The notes beneath the pieces are model-generated. The model searched no databases. It was not told the origin of the DNA and saw nothing but the letters and a program-made list of their open reading frames with translations. Positions 9,061 through 16,513 of a DNA stretch of 64,000 nt are shown in pieces. A program made the position numbers and the translations under genes. Each line of letters starts with the position of its first letter. Position 1 is the stretch's first letter. The stretch comes from Streptomyces antioxidans (GTDB lineage: Bacteria > Actinomycetota > Actinomycetes > Streptomycetales > Streptomycetaceae), in assembly GCF_000968685.2 (NCBI RefSeq), contig NZ_LAKD02000119.1:62001-126000 (forward strand). Direction: 5' to 3'.

Positions 9061-9374
9061 GCGCGGTGCTGACACCGGAGCTGCCCCCGCTGCCCGCGCT
9101 CACCCGCGCGGAGGGGAATGTGATCGACGGCTATCTGGAGGTGGTCGATCTGCTGGGCCGGATCAATCCGGCGCGCGGCCGTGACACCTACGGCAGTCTG
9201 CGGGCCGCCCAGGCGCTGGTGGCGAGGGCCACCGCGCTGCGGGACGCGCTGACGCTGATGCACGAGCGCGGGGAGAGCGAGCTGCACACCGCGACCCTGG
9301 CCCGGGCGCTGCGGGTGCTGGACGGCGAGCGGCGAGCGGAGCGCGTCACGCTGCCCCCGGCGCTGCGGACCTGA
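9057..9374 (+). CDS. Small hypothetical protein translationally coupled to ClpP
   Basis: 105 aa, GTG start overlapping the clpP stop by 4 bp. No family recognised. It is predicted largely alpha-helical and acidic in the middle (NVIDGYLEVVDLLGRINPARGRD, written in parts: NVIDGYLEVVDLLGRI then NPARGRD) and ends in an Arg-rich helix (LARALRVLDGERRAERV). The overlap suggests it is made together with this ClpP and could be an adaptor or regulator, but that is inference only. Confidence 0.65.
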   Translation: MSAVLTPELPPLPALTRAEGNVIDGYLEVVDLLGRINPARGRDTYGSLRAAQALVARATALRDALTLMHERGESELHTATLARALRVLDGERRAERVTLPPALRT

Positions 9375-9783
9375 ACCGGACTCGCCGCGGGCGCGGGCCT
9401 GCCGTTTGGGCGCGGGCCCGTCGCGGGCTCGGGGACCGTCGGGAGCGCAGAGGCCGTCGGGGGCTCGGAGCCCGTCGGGAGCGCAGAGGCCGTCGCTCGA
9501 ACGGCGGAGCCGGGTTTCCGCGCTCCGGGCGGGGCCGGCTTGCGCACCGCCGCCGCCCGGGTCCGTTCCGCCGCCCGCCCCAGCACGCCGCAGCACGCCC
9601 GTTCCGGCAGGTCATCGCCGTGGGACGGATCGGTCGCCACCACCCGAACGGCCCCGCCGTGACCACCGTCACACCGCACCCTCTCGAGTCGGAACCGGCG
9701 CCGCGCCTGCGTGACCATCCCAGGAGACGACAGGACCCCGCGACCACACCGGGGCGGGGTCGGCTCACGAAGGGTTTCGTGTG
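9375..9783. other. Gene-free region with a 36-bp tandem repeat, upstream of the NlpC/P60 gene
   Basis: No convincing gene. CCGTCGGGAGCGCAGAGG occurs at 9436 and again at 9472 (period 36 bp, about two copies), within a run of related GTCGGG/GCTCGG units from 9410 to 9500. The last 180 bp are rich in short complementary segments and could form a structured leader. NlpC/P60 genes in Streptomyces are often under ydaO (c-di-AMP) riboswitches, but I could not find the GGGGAACC and GGGTGAATC signatures here, so I do not call one. Confidence 0.5.
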
Positions 9784-10257
9784 ATGTCTGCGCACATACG
9801 TGTCCCCAGGATGTTCTCCCGAGCGGGCGCCGTCTCCGCCCTCACCGTCGCGGCCGTGGGCGGCACCGTGGCGACACCGGGCGGTCCACCGGAGGCCGAG
9901 GCCGCGACCGTCGCCGCCAAGGCGCTGCGGATCGCGGCCTCCAAGAAGGGCGCCCCGTACCAGTACGGCGCGACGGGGCCGAAGCGCTTCGACTGCTCCG
10001 GGCTGACGCAGTACGCCTACAAGCGGGCCGGGAAGCGGCTGCCGCGCACCGCGGCCGCCCAGTACAACCGGACCCGCCACATCAAGGTTGCCTCCCGCAA
10101 GGGCGGGGACCTGGTGTTCTTCCACTCCGGCAGCGGGGTGTACCACGTCGCGGTGTACGCGGGCGGCGGGCGCGTCTGGCACGCCCCCAAGACCGGCTCG
10201 GTGGTGCGGCTGGAGCGGATCTGGACCAAGAAGGTGTCGTACGGGCATGTGCGCTGA
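9784..10257 (+). CDS. Secreted NlpC/P60-family cell-wall hydrolase
   Basis: Single-domain cysteine peptidase expected to cleave peptidoglycan stem peptides outside the membrane. Residues 1-40 form a Sec signal (RVPRMFSRAG followed by an Ala/Val/Gly core, processing near AEA-AT). The catalytic cysteine is in RFDCSGLTQYAY, the first histidine in YHVAVYAGGG and the third residue in the WHAPK segment, all in NlpC/P60 order. GTG 9781 immediately precedes ATG 9784; either may be used. No LysM, SH3 or coiled-coil targeting region is present, making this a minimal hydrolase. A strong hairpin follows the stop. Confidence 0.93.
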   Translation: MSAHIRVPRMFSRAGAVSALTVAAVGGTVATPGGPPEAEAATVAAKALRIAASKKGAPYQYGATGPKRFDCSGLTQYAYKRAGKRLPRTAAAQYNRTRHIKVASRKGGDLVFFHSGSGVYHVAVYAGGGRVWHAPKTGSVVRLERIWTKKVSYGHVR

Positions 10258-10286
10258 CCCGCCGTAGGTGTCAGTGGCCATGGGTA

Positions 10287-10330
10287 GGTTGACGGGGCCG
10301 GTACACCGCCGTGGACCGGCCCCGTCAACC
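10287..10330. terminator. 16-bp perfect hairpin between NlpC/P60 and VOC genes
   Basis: GGTTGACGGGGCCGGT (10287-10302) pairs exactly with ACCGGCCCCGTCAACC (10315-10330) around a 12-nt loop. It ends 4 bp before the GGAGG ribosome-binding site of the VOC gene at 10345, so it either ends the upstream transcript or shapes the leader of the downstream one. Confidence 0.8.
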
Positions 10331-10344
10331 GCCGGAGGCATCGC

Positions 10345-10740
10345 ATGGCGTATCTCAACCCGGTCCGGCACATCACCTTCGACGCCCGTGATTCCCACGC
10401 CCTCGCACGCTTCTGGTCCGGGCTGACCGGTTACGCCCTGGAGGACTCCGAGCCGGACGGCGAATGGGCGCTGGTCAGCTCGGGGCAGCCGGGGGTGCCG
10501 GGGCTGCTGTTCCTGCGGGTCCCGGACGACAAGGCCGTCAAGAACCGCCTCCACCTGGACATCCAGCCGCCGTCTGGCACCCGGGACGCGGAGGTGGAGC
10601 GGCTGCTCGGGCTCGGCGCGCGCGTGGTGGACGACCGGCGCACGGAGGACGGGCTGGGGTGGGTGGTGATGGCCGATGTCGAGGGCAATGAGTTCTGCGT
10701 GGAGCGCAGCGCCGTCGAGCGTGGTCTGGTGCCGGCATGA
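10345..10740 (+). CDS. VOC-family (glyoxalase-like) protein
   Basis: 131-aa vicinal-oxygen-chelate protein with one visible beta-alpha-beta-beta-beta unit pair: HITFDARDSHALARFWSGLTGY at the start (in parts HITFDARDS, ALARFWSGLTGY), HLDIQP in the middle and the terminal ADVEGNEFCVE. His, His and Glu at the three positions could bind a metal. The substrate is unknown; many Streptomyces have several such proteins. GGAGG precedes ATG 10345. The stop overlaps the next start (ATGA), so it is coupled to the cyclase-like gene. Confidence 0.85.
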   Translation: MAYLNPVRHITFDARDSHALARFWSGLTGYALEDSEPDGEWALVSSGQPGVPGLLFLRVPDDKAVKNRLHLDIQPPSGTRDAEVERLLGLGARVVDDRRTEDGLGWVVMADVEGNEFCVERSAVERGLVPA

Positions 10741-11942
10741 GCGAGCCCTTCCAGGCTGACCGGACCTATGACCAGGTGTATCTGCTCTTCGTCGACACCT
10801 CCGGGTATTCGACGATCGTCCGCTCGAACCCCAGGGACCGCGCCGCCCACGCCTTCGATCTGCTGCGCGAGCGGATGCGCGCGCGGATCGAGCAGTTCTC
10901 GGCGCAGTACCGCTGTGCCCGCGGCGACTTATGGAGCTGGCGCGGCGACGGGGGCTTCTTCGCGGTCCACGACGACCGCGAGAGCGTGGCCCGCGATGTC
11001 GCGCTGGAGGCGGCCCGCACCTTCCTCACCCTCGATCTGCGCCATCTGCGGGACGAGTTCGCGCAGGCGGGGGTGGACGGTGAGCTGCATGTGCGGATGG
11101 CGCTGCACAAGGGGGCGATCCGGCACACCGGCGAGGGCCGGACCGGCACCATCCACTCCCCCGACATCAATCTGGCCGCGCATCTGGAGAAGGCCACTCC
11201 GCCGGACTGCCTGGCGGTCTCGGAGGATGTGCACCGCACCGCGGGACCGTATGCGGAGCTGTTCGCCCATGTCGGAAGCCACGAGGGCAAGGACGTCTAT
11301 CTGATGGCGGGCGACGGTGGCCCGGACGGGGCGGCCAAGGCGTGGCTGGCGGGCCGGGGGCTGGCGGGCGGCGCCCAGGTGCACGCGTATCCGGAGCGGC
11401 CGAGCCCCCAGGAGAAGGCGCGGCTGCTGGACGCGGCGGCCGAGGAGGTCCTGGACATGGGGACGGCGCTGCGCACCACCTCCGGCCGGCTGGTCACCAC
11501 CGAGCGCCCGGCCCGCTTCCGTGACGCGGTCCTCGGGCTGCTGCGCCGGGGCGGCGGCTACCACTGCTATCTGCTGGACCCGTCCTCGGACGCGGCGGCC
11601 ACGCTCTCCCGCCAGTACCAGGAGGACATGACGCGGAAGATCAAGGATTCGCTGGAGCGGTTCGGCCGTTTCAAGGAGCGCTACGGGGCGGAGGCCGACG
11701 GCCTGCGGGTCTATCAGACGGAGGAGTTCCCCGGCTTCTCCGCGCTCACCATCGATATGCGCGGGCCGAGCGGGCTGATCCTGTACTCCGCGTATCTGAT
11801 GGGCACGAGCCCGTACGGGGTGATCGAGCGCGGCGACATGCCGCACTATCTGATCGGCCCGGCCGCGGGGCGGGTCCACACCCGGATCCGTCAGCTGGCC
11901 GAGGCGCGGGTCTCGGAGGGGCGGGCCCAGCGCGTGCTGTGA
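10737..11942 (+). CDS. Class III nucleotidyl-cyclase-like domain protein with a novel C-terminal domain
   Basis: Residues 10-190 read as a class III cyclase homology domain: FVDTSGYS with metal-binding Asp20, WRGDGGFFAV with Asp71, HVRMALHKG, and DINLAAHLEKATPPDCLAVS. Both metal aspartates and Asn144 are kept, but the transition-state arginine four residues after that Asn is histidine (His148), so cyclase activity is doubtful. Residues 230-400 form a second domain (VTTERPARFRDAVLGLLRRGG, split as VTTERPARFRD and AVLGLLRRGG; YHCYLLDPSSDAAATLSRQY; LILYSAYLMG). It resembles the sensor-like C-terminal domains found in some actinobacterial XRE proteins. It is coupled by ATGA to the VOC gene. A role as a nucleotide sensor is inference. 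Confidence 0.7.
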   Translation: MSEPFQADRTYDQVYLLFVDTSGYSTIVRSNPRDRAAHAFDLLRERMRARIEQFSAQYRCARGDLWSWRGDGGFFAVHDDRESVARDVALEAARTFLTLDLRHLRDEFAQAGVDGELHVRMALHKGAIRHTGEGRTGTIHSPDINLAAHLEKATPPDCLAVSEDVHRTAGPYAELFAHVGSHEGKDVYLMAGDGGPDGAAKAWLAGRGLAGGAQVHAYPERPSPQEKARLLDAAAEEVLDMGTALRTTSGRLVTTERPARFRDAVLGLLRRGGGYHCYLLDPSSDAAATLSRQYQEDMTRKIKDSLERFGRFKERYGAEADGLRVYQTEEFPGFSALTIDMRGPSGLILYSAYLMGTSPYGVIERGDMPHYLIGPAAGRVHTRIRQLAEARVSEGRAQRVL

Positions 11943-11963
11943 GCAGAGTGTGGGCAGGAGGGC

Positions 11964-12392
11964 TCAGCGGACCGGCACGGTCCACGGCAGGGCGATCCAG
12001 ACGGTCTTGCCGCCGTCCGCGGTCGGGGTGACGAACACCTCGCCGCCGGACTCCGCGGCCAGACAGCGGACGATCACCATCCCGCGCCCGCTGTCCTGCT
12101 GGGTGGCCAGCGGCAGCCACCTGGGCCATTGGGGATGGCTGTCGGTGACCCCGATCTCCAGCCGCTGCTCGCGGTCGAGCCGTAGGTCCACGGTGAAGGT
12201 GGGCGACTGGCCCACGGTGTGCTCCACGGCGTTGGTGGCGAGCTCGGAGACGATCAGCCGCACGGTGTCGGCGGCCTCCGCTCCCGCCCCGAGCCCCCAT
12301 TCGGCGAGCACGTCCGTGACGTAGGCGCGTGCCGCGGGAACCGACGCCGGTGCGCTCGGCAGAGTGACGGATGCTTCCTGATGGTCTGCCAT
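11964..12392 (-). CDS. Anti-sigma-factor-type ATP-binding protein (HATPase_c)
   Basis: A stand-alone GHKL ATPase domain of the RsbW/SpoIIAB kind, 142 aa. The N box is SELATNAVEHT, a G1-like region follows at GVTDSHPQWP, and the ATP lid has SGRGMVIVRCLA. It is divergent from an XRE-DUF5753 regulator and a DUF397 protein. That triad is very common in Streptomyces, where such modules affect differentiation and antibiotic production. Whether this copy binds a sigma factor or the DUF397 partner is not shown by the sequence. Confidence 0.92.
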   Translation of the reverse strand: MADHQEASVTLPSAPASVPAARAYVTDVLAEWGLGAGAEAADTVRLIVSELATNAVEHTVGQSPTFTVDLRLDREQRLEIGVTDSHPQWPRWLPLATQQDSGRGMVIVRCLAAESGGEVFVTPTADGGKTVWIALPWTVPVR

Positions 12393-12666
12393 GACGGCCT
12401 GTCCCTTTCCGGCCGGGGCGCGGCTGCGGACGCGTTTCGAGGTGGTACTGCGAAGCCGGTGAAGTCGTGGGCTGCCCCGATGGCTCTACGCGTCAGACTG
12501 CCACCAATGGCCGTCATAACGGGGGCGATCCACCGAGTTATGCATATATCTGTCGCCCAAAGCGGTGAACTCTGCTACGGAAGACCGGATTTAGAAGGCA
12601 CACTGGGCCACTGGTGCGACACGCGCTGTGGGCGGCGCGCCACAGGAAAGGCGGGAGGCAGAACTG

Positions 12667-13536
12667 ATGCGATACGGCCCGGCGGTGCGTCGCCGCAAGC
12701 TCGGTGCGGAACTGCGCCGCCAGCGCGATCTGGCCGGGCTCACCAGCGGTGAGGTAGCCGCCCGGCTGGGCTGGCACCAGTCGAAGGTGAGCCGGATCGA
12801 GACCGGGCGGAGCGGGGCCAAGCCCTCGGACGTGGCGCGGCTGCTTGAGGTCTACCAGGTCGCCGACCCGGAGCTGCGCGCCCTGCTGGAGGCGCTGTGC
12901 CGCGGGGGCGCCTCGGATCCGGAGGGGTCACGGCGCGGCTGGTGGTACGCGTACCGCGATCTGCTGCCGCCCGCCTACCGGGACTTCATCAGCCTGGAGG
13001 CGGAGGCGTCGGACGCGTACACGCTGGAGACCACGGTGGTGCCGGGGCTGCTGCAGACCCCGGACTACGCCCGGGCGGTGACCCTGGCGGCGCTCCCGGA
13101 TCTGCCGGGGCCGCAGGTGGACTCGCTGGTGGAGGTGCGGATCGCGCGCCAGTCTGTGCTGCACGGCGAGGAGCCGCTGCGGCTGCACGCGGTGCTCGAC
13201 GAGGCGGCGCTGCGGCGCGAGGTGGGCGGACCCGGAGTGATGACGACGCAATTGCGCCATCTGGCCGAACTCTGCGCATTGCCTCAGGTACAGCTCCAGG
13301 TGCTGCCATTCTCCATTGGAATGCCCATTGGCATGACGGGCCCTTTCATTATTTTCTCTTTTCCGCACATTAGTGACCTGGACGTAGTAGTTCTTGACCA
13401 CTTGACGAGTAGCCTCTATCTGGAGCGGAAAGAAGACCTCCGGGCGTACAGCGCCGCGTTCGAAGTACTGCGCGCTCACGCCCTGACACCTGAGGAATCG
13501 TTGTCCTTCATCAACAAAATCGGGGGCGGCGCCTGA
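12667..13536 (+). CDS. XRE-family regulator with DUF5753 domain
   Basis: The N-terminal helix-turn-helix (LRRQRDLAGLTSGEVAARLG, then WHQSKVSRIETGR) binds DNA. The C-terminal DUF5753 region contains the typical WWYAYRDLLPPAYRDFISLE (written in two runs: WWYAYRDLLPPAY and RDFISLE), ETTVVPGLLQTPDYARAV and RQSVLHGEEPLRLHAVLDE segments. The start ATG 12667 has GGGAGG upstream. The last third is AT-richer than its neighbours (runs of att/ttc around 13310-13400). It forms a triad with the divergent ATPase and the following DUF397 gene, 9 bp downstream. Confidence 0.93.
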   Translation: MRYGPAVRRRKLGAELRRQRDLAGLTSGEVAARLGWHQSKVSRIETGRSGAKPSDVARLLEVYQVADPELRALLEALCRGGASDPEGSRRGWWYAYRDLLPPAYRDFISLEAEASDAYTLETTVVPGLLQTPDYARAVTLAALPDLPGPQVDSLVEVRIARQSVLHGEEPLRLHAVLDEAALRREVGGPGVMTTQLRHLAELCALPQVQLQVLPFSIGMPIGMTGPFIIFSFPHISDLDVVVLDHLTSSLYLERKEDLRAYSAAFEVLRAHALTPEESLSFINKIGGGA

Positions 13537-13545
13537 GGGGGCACC

Positions 13546-13782
13546 ATGTCCAAAATGTCCGCCAACTCCGTCGACTGGCTGCGCAGCAGCTACAGCGTCG
13601 GAATGAACAACTGTGTCGAAACGGCCCTGCTGGGCCCCGACCGGCTCGGTGTGCGCGATTCGAAGAACACGGCGGGCCCCGTCCTGCTGTTCACCCCGTC
13701 GACCTGGGTCTCCTTCCTCGAGGGAGTCAAGGGCGACGGCCCCGGCTCCGGCCCCTTCCGCTCGGCCGGAACCGGAAGCTGA
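13546..13782 (+). CDS. DUF397-domain small protein
   Basis: 78 aa with the DUF397 layout: WLRSSYSVGMNNCVETAL, then VRDSKNTAGPVLLFTPSTW and SFLEGVKGD. Proteins of this family are partners or modulators of the adjacent XRE-DUF5753 regulator, as in the whiJ- and abaA-type loci. It starts 9 bp after the regulator stop, so the two are almost certainly co-transcribed. Confidence 0.93.
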   Translation: MSKMSANSVDWLRSSYSVGMNNCVETALLGPDRLGVRDSKNTAGPVLLFTPSTWVSFLEGVKGDGPGSGPFRSAGTGS

Positions 13783-13808
13783 TCCGTCAGTGAAGTATCT
13801 GTTCCGCC

Positions 13809-13831
13809 GGTGAGCCGCTGAACCGCTCACC
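13809..13831. terminator. Short hairpin between DUF397 and bioF (convergent)
   Basis: GGTGAGC and GCTCACC pair around a 9-nt loop in the 66-bp gap between convergent genes. It is a modest but well-placed bidirectional terminator candidate. Confidence 0.45.
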
Positions 13832-13848
13832 CTCCCGTCAGTGAGCCA

Positions 13849-15048
13849 TCAGGCGGTCGGCGCGGTCCTCACGATCACGTCGACCGCCTCCTCGACCTGC
13901 TCCTCCGTCAGATCGCCGCGCGCGGTCAGCCGCAGCCGGGAGACGCCGTCCGGGACGGACGGCGGGCGGAAGCACCCCACCATCACCCCGGCCGCGCGGC
14001 AATCCGCGGCCCAGCGCACCGCCTTCTCCGGCGACGGGGCCCGCACCGACACCACCGACGCGTCCGGCCGCACCGCGGCCAGCCCGGCGGCGGTCAGCCG
14101 CCCGTACAGTCCCATGGCGACCGTACGGACGCGGGCGGCGCGCTCCGGCTCCCGGCGCAGCAGCCGCAGACCCGCCAGGGCGGCGCCCACGGCCGCCGGG
14201 TTGAGCCCGGTGTCGAAGATGAACGTCCGCGCGGAGTTCACCAGATGCTCGATGACCCGGGCGGGCCCCAGCACCGCCCCGCCCTGGCTGCCCAGCGACT
14301 TGGAGAGGGTGGCCGTGACCACCACGTCCGGCGCGCCCGCGAGCCCGGCCGCGTGCACCGTGCCGCGCCCGCCCTCGCCGAGCACCCCGAGGCCGTGCGC
14401 CTCGTCCACCACCAGCGCCGCGCCGTACGGCCGGGAGACGGCGGCGAGGGCGGCCAGCGGGGCGGCGTCACCGTCGACGGAGAAGACCGCGTCGCTGACG
14501 ACGAGGGCGCGCCGCCGCGCCGCGCCCGCTCCGGGCGTCTCCCCCGGGCCCGCTCCGGCCGTCTCGGCCGCGCCCAGTGCCTTGCGCACGGCGTCCGGGT
14601 CCGCGTGCGGGACGACGGCGGTCTCGGCGCGGGAGAGCCTGCAGCCGTCGATGAGCGAGGCGTGGTTGTCCGCGTCGGAGACGACCAGGGCGTCCCGGCC
14701 GCTCAGCGCGGAGACGGCGGCCAGATTGGCCGCGTAGCCGGAGGAGAACACCAGGGCCGCCTCGAATCCGCAGAACTCGGCGAGCTCCCGCTCCAGCGTG
14801 GTGTGCAGCTCGGTGGAGCCGGTGACCAGACGCGAGCCGGTCGACCCCGCACCCCAGCGGTGCGCCGCGGCGGCCGCGGCGGCCGTCACCTCCGGATGCC
14901 GCGCCAGCCCCAGATAGTCATTACTCGCCAGATCGAGCAGCGGGGAGTCGGCGGGGCGGGGGCTGAGCCGGCGCACCAGCCCCGCCCGGTCGCGCCGCTC
15001 CCGCTGTGCGTCGATCCATGCGAACGCGTCATCGCGGTCCTGGGGCAT
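13849..15048 (-). CDS. bioF: 8-amino-7-oxononanoate synthase
   Basis: PLP enzyme that condenses pimeloyl-thioester with alanine in biotin synthesis. The PLP lysine is in ATLSKSLGSQGG. Other family motifs are LDLASNDYLGLARHP, STGSRLVTGSTELH, FSSGYAANLAAV, VVDEAHGLGVLG and the terminal RLRLTARGDLT. The start is set at ATG 15048 (MPQDRDDAF); the frame stays open to a GTG at 15120, but that part overlaps probable promoter sequence (CTACGTT). It is divergent from bioB across about 170 bp and completes the set bioF, bioB, bioA, bioD. A short Ala/Gly/Pro insertion near residue 180 (AGAGPGETPGAGAAR) looks dispensable. Confidence 0.94.
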   Translation of the reverse strand: MPQDRDDAFAWIDAQRERRDRAGLVRRLSPRPADSPLLDLASNDYLGLARHPEVTAAAAAAAHRWGAGSTGSRLVTGSTELHTTLERELAEFCGFEAALVFSSGYAANLAAVSALSGRDALVVSDADNHASLIDGCRLSRAETAVVPHADPDAVRKALGAAETAGAGPGETPGAGAARRRALVVSDAVFSVDGDAAPLAALAAVSRPYGAALVVDEAHGLGVLGEGGRGTVHAAGLAGAPDVVVTATLSKSLGSQGGAVLGPARVIEHLVNSARTFIFDTGLNPAAVGAALAGLRLLRREPERAARVRTVAMGLYGRLTAAGLAAVRPDASVVSVRAPSPEKAVRWAADCRAAGVMVGCFRPPSVPDGVSRLRLTARGDLTEEQVEEAVDVIVRTAPTA

Positions 15049-15131
15049 CGGCTGTCTCGCCTTCGTCGCCTCGTCTGGGGCACCGACTGTCGGGTCCGGA
15101 TAGAACGTAGCCCCGTCCACGCCCGGTCAAT

Positions 15132-15151
15132 GGTGTGGCAATACACACACC
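15132..15151. promoter_or_regulatory. Inverted repeat between bioF and bioB
   Basis: GGTGTG-GCAATACA-CACACC, 20 bp, lies about 67 bp upstream of bioB and just before the bioF leader. It is a candidate operator for biotin control. It does not look like the BirA, BioR or BioQ consensus sites I know, so the regulator is unassigned. Confidence 0.35.
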
Positions 15152-15217
15152 CCGATCAGCGCGTCTTGTGCGGTCCCTCCTTGGCCGCGGGCGGTGGGGT
15201 AGGAAAGGATCGTCGCC

Positions 15218-16513
15218 ATGGACCTGCTGAACACGCTGGTGGAGAAGGGGCTGCGGCGCGAGACGCCCACCCGCGAAGAGGCGCTCGCCGTCCTGGCGAC
15301 CTCCGATGACGAGCTGCTCGATGTGGTGGCCGCGGCGGGCAAGGTGCGCCGCGCCTGGTTCGGGCGGCGGGTGAAGCTCAACTATCTGGTGAACCTCAAG
15401 TCGGGGCTGTGCCCCGAGGACTGCTCGTACTGCTCACAGCGGCTGGGCTCGAAGTCGGAGATCCTCAAGTACACCTGGCTCAAGCCGGAGCAGGCCGCCG
15501 CCGCGGCGGGCGCCGGGGTCGCGGGCGGCGCCAAGCGGGTGTGCCTGGTCGCCAGCGGACGGGGTCCGACCGACCGCGATGTGGACCGGGTCTCCCGGAC
15601 CATCGCCGCCATCAAGGAGGAGCACCAGGACGTCGAGATCTGCGCCTGTCTGGGGCTGCTGACCGACGGCCAGGCGGAGCGGCTGAAGGACTCGGGGGCG
15701 AACGCGTACAACCACAACCTCAACACCTCCGAGGCGACGTACGGCGACATCACCACCACCCACACCTACGCCGACCGGGTCTCGACCGTGCGGCAGGCCC
15801 AGGCGGCGGGGATGTCCGCCTGCTCCGGGCTGATCGCGGGCATGGGCGAGTCGGACGCGGACCTGGTGGACGTGGTCTTCTCGCTGCGCGAGCTGGACCC
15901 GGACTCGGTGCCGGTCAACTTCCTCATCCCGATCGAGGGCACCCCGCTGGCCGGGGACTGGAACCTCACCCCACAGCGCTGTCTGCGGATCCTGGCCATG
16001 GTGCGGTTCGTCTGCCCGGACGTCGAGGTGCGGCTGGCGGGCGGGCGCGAGATCCATCTGCGGACGCTCCAGCCGCTGGCCCTGAACCTGGCGAACTCGA
16101 TCTTCCTCGGCGACTATCTGACCACCGAGGGCCAGTCGGGCAAGGACGATCTGGCGATGATCGCCGACGCGGGCTTCGAGGTGGAGGGCACCGATACGAC
16201 GACACTGCCCGCGCACCGCGCCGACGCACTCGCCGCCGCCGGTGCGGGCTGCGGCGGCCACGGCGGGGAGGGCGGCGGCTGCGGCCCGTGCGGTGACGCG
16301 GCGCCCGTCGACGCCGTAACCGCTCAGGCCGTAGCCGCCGATGCCGCACTCGCCGAGACGGTGCCAGCGGAAGCCGTACCCGCCGATGCCGTGCCCGCCC
16401 AGGCGGCGGCCGGTGCGACGGTCTCCGCCGCCGCGGGCCCGCGGGAGTCCCACGCCGACCTGGTCGCGGTGCGCCGCCGCGGCGCGGGCACGGACCTGCC
16501 ACCCAATGCCTGA
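15218..16513 (+). CDS. bioB: Biotin synthase with a Cys-rich and Ala/Val/Pro-repeat C-terminal tail
   Basis: Radical-SAM enzyme that inserts sulfur into dethiobiotin. The SAM-cluster cysteines are C65, C69 and C72 (CPEDCSYC). Downstream family motifs YNHNLNTS, SGLIAGMGE, VNFLIPIEGTPL and RLAGGREIHLR are intact. The catalytic TIM barrel ends near residue 335. The tail then has four extra cysteine/histidine positions (C345, H348, C355, C358) in a Gly-rich stretch, followed by about 60 residues of degenerate A-V-P-A-x-A repeats. The length of 431 aa compares with 320-350 for ordinary BioB. ATG 15218 is preceded by AGGAAAGGA. It overlaps bioA by 8 bp. Confidence 0.95.
   Translation: MDLLNTLVEKGLRRETPTREEALAVLATSDDELLDVVAAAGKVRRAWFGRRVKLNYLVNLKSGLCPEDCSYCSQRLGSKSEILKYTWLKPEQAAAAAGAGVAGGAKRVCLVASGRGPTDRDVDRVSRTIAAIKEEHQDVEICACLGLLTDGQAERLKDSGANAYNHNLNTSEATYGDITTTHTYADRVSTVRQAQAAGMSACSGLIAGMGESDADLVDVVFSLRELDPDSVPVNFLIPIEGTPLAGDWNLTPQRCLRILAMVRFVCPDVEVRLAGGREIHLRTLQPLALNLANSIFLGDYLTTEGQSGKDDLAMIADAGFEVEGTDTTTLPAHRADALAAAGAGCGGHGGEGGGCGPCGDAAPVDAVTAQAVAADAALAETVPAEAVPADAVPAQAAAGATVSAAAGPRESHADLVAVRRRGAGTDLPPNA

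Noticed and set aside
9590..9780. Possible ydaO (c-di-AMP) riboswitch ahead of the NlpC/P60 gene
   Set aside because: The conserved GGGGAACC and GGGTGAATC elements are not visible; only generic GC-rich pairing is seen. A covariance-model search would be decisive.
10737..11942. Pycsar-type defence cyclase
   Set aside because: No TIR or membrane effector gene is adjacent and the active-site Arg is replaced, so a cyclic-nucleotide defence system is not supported.
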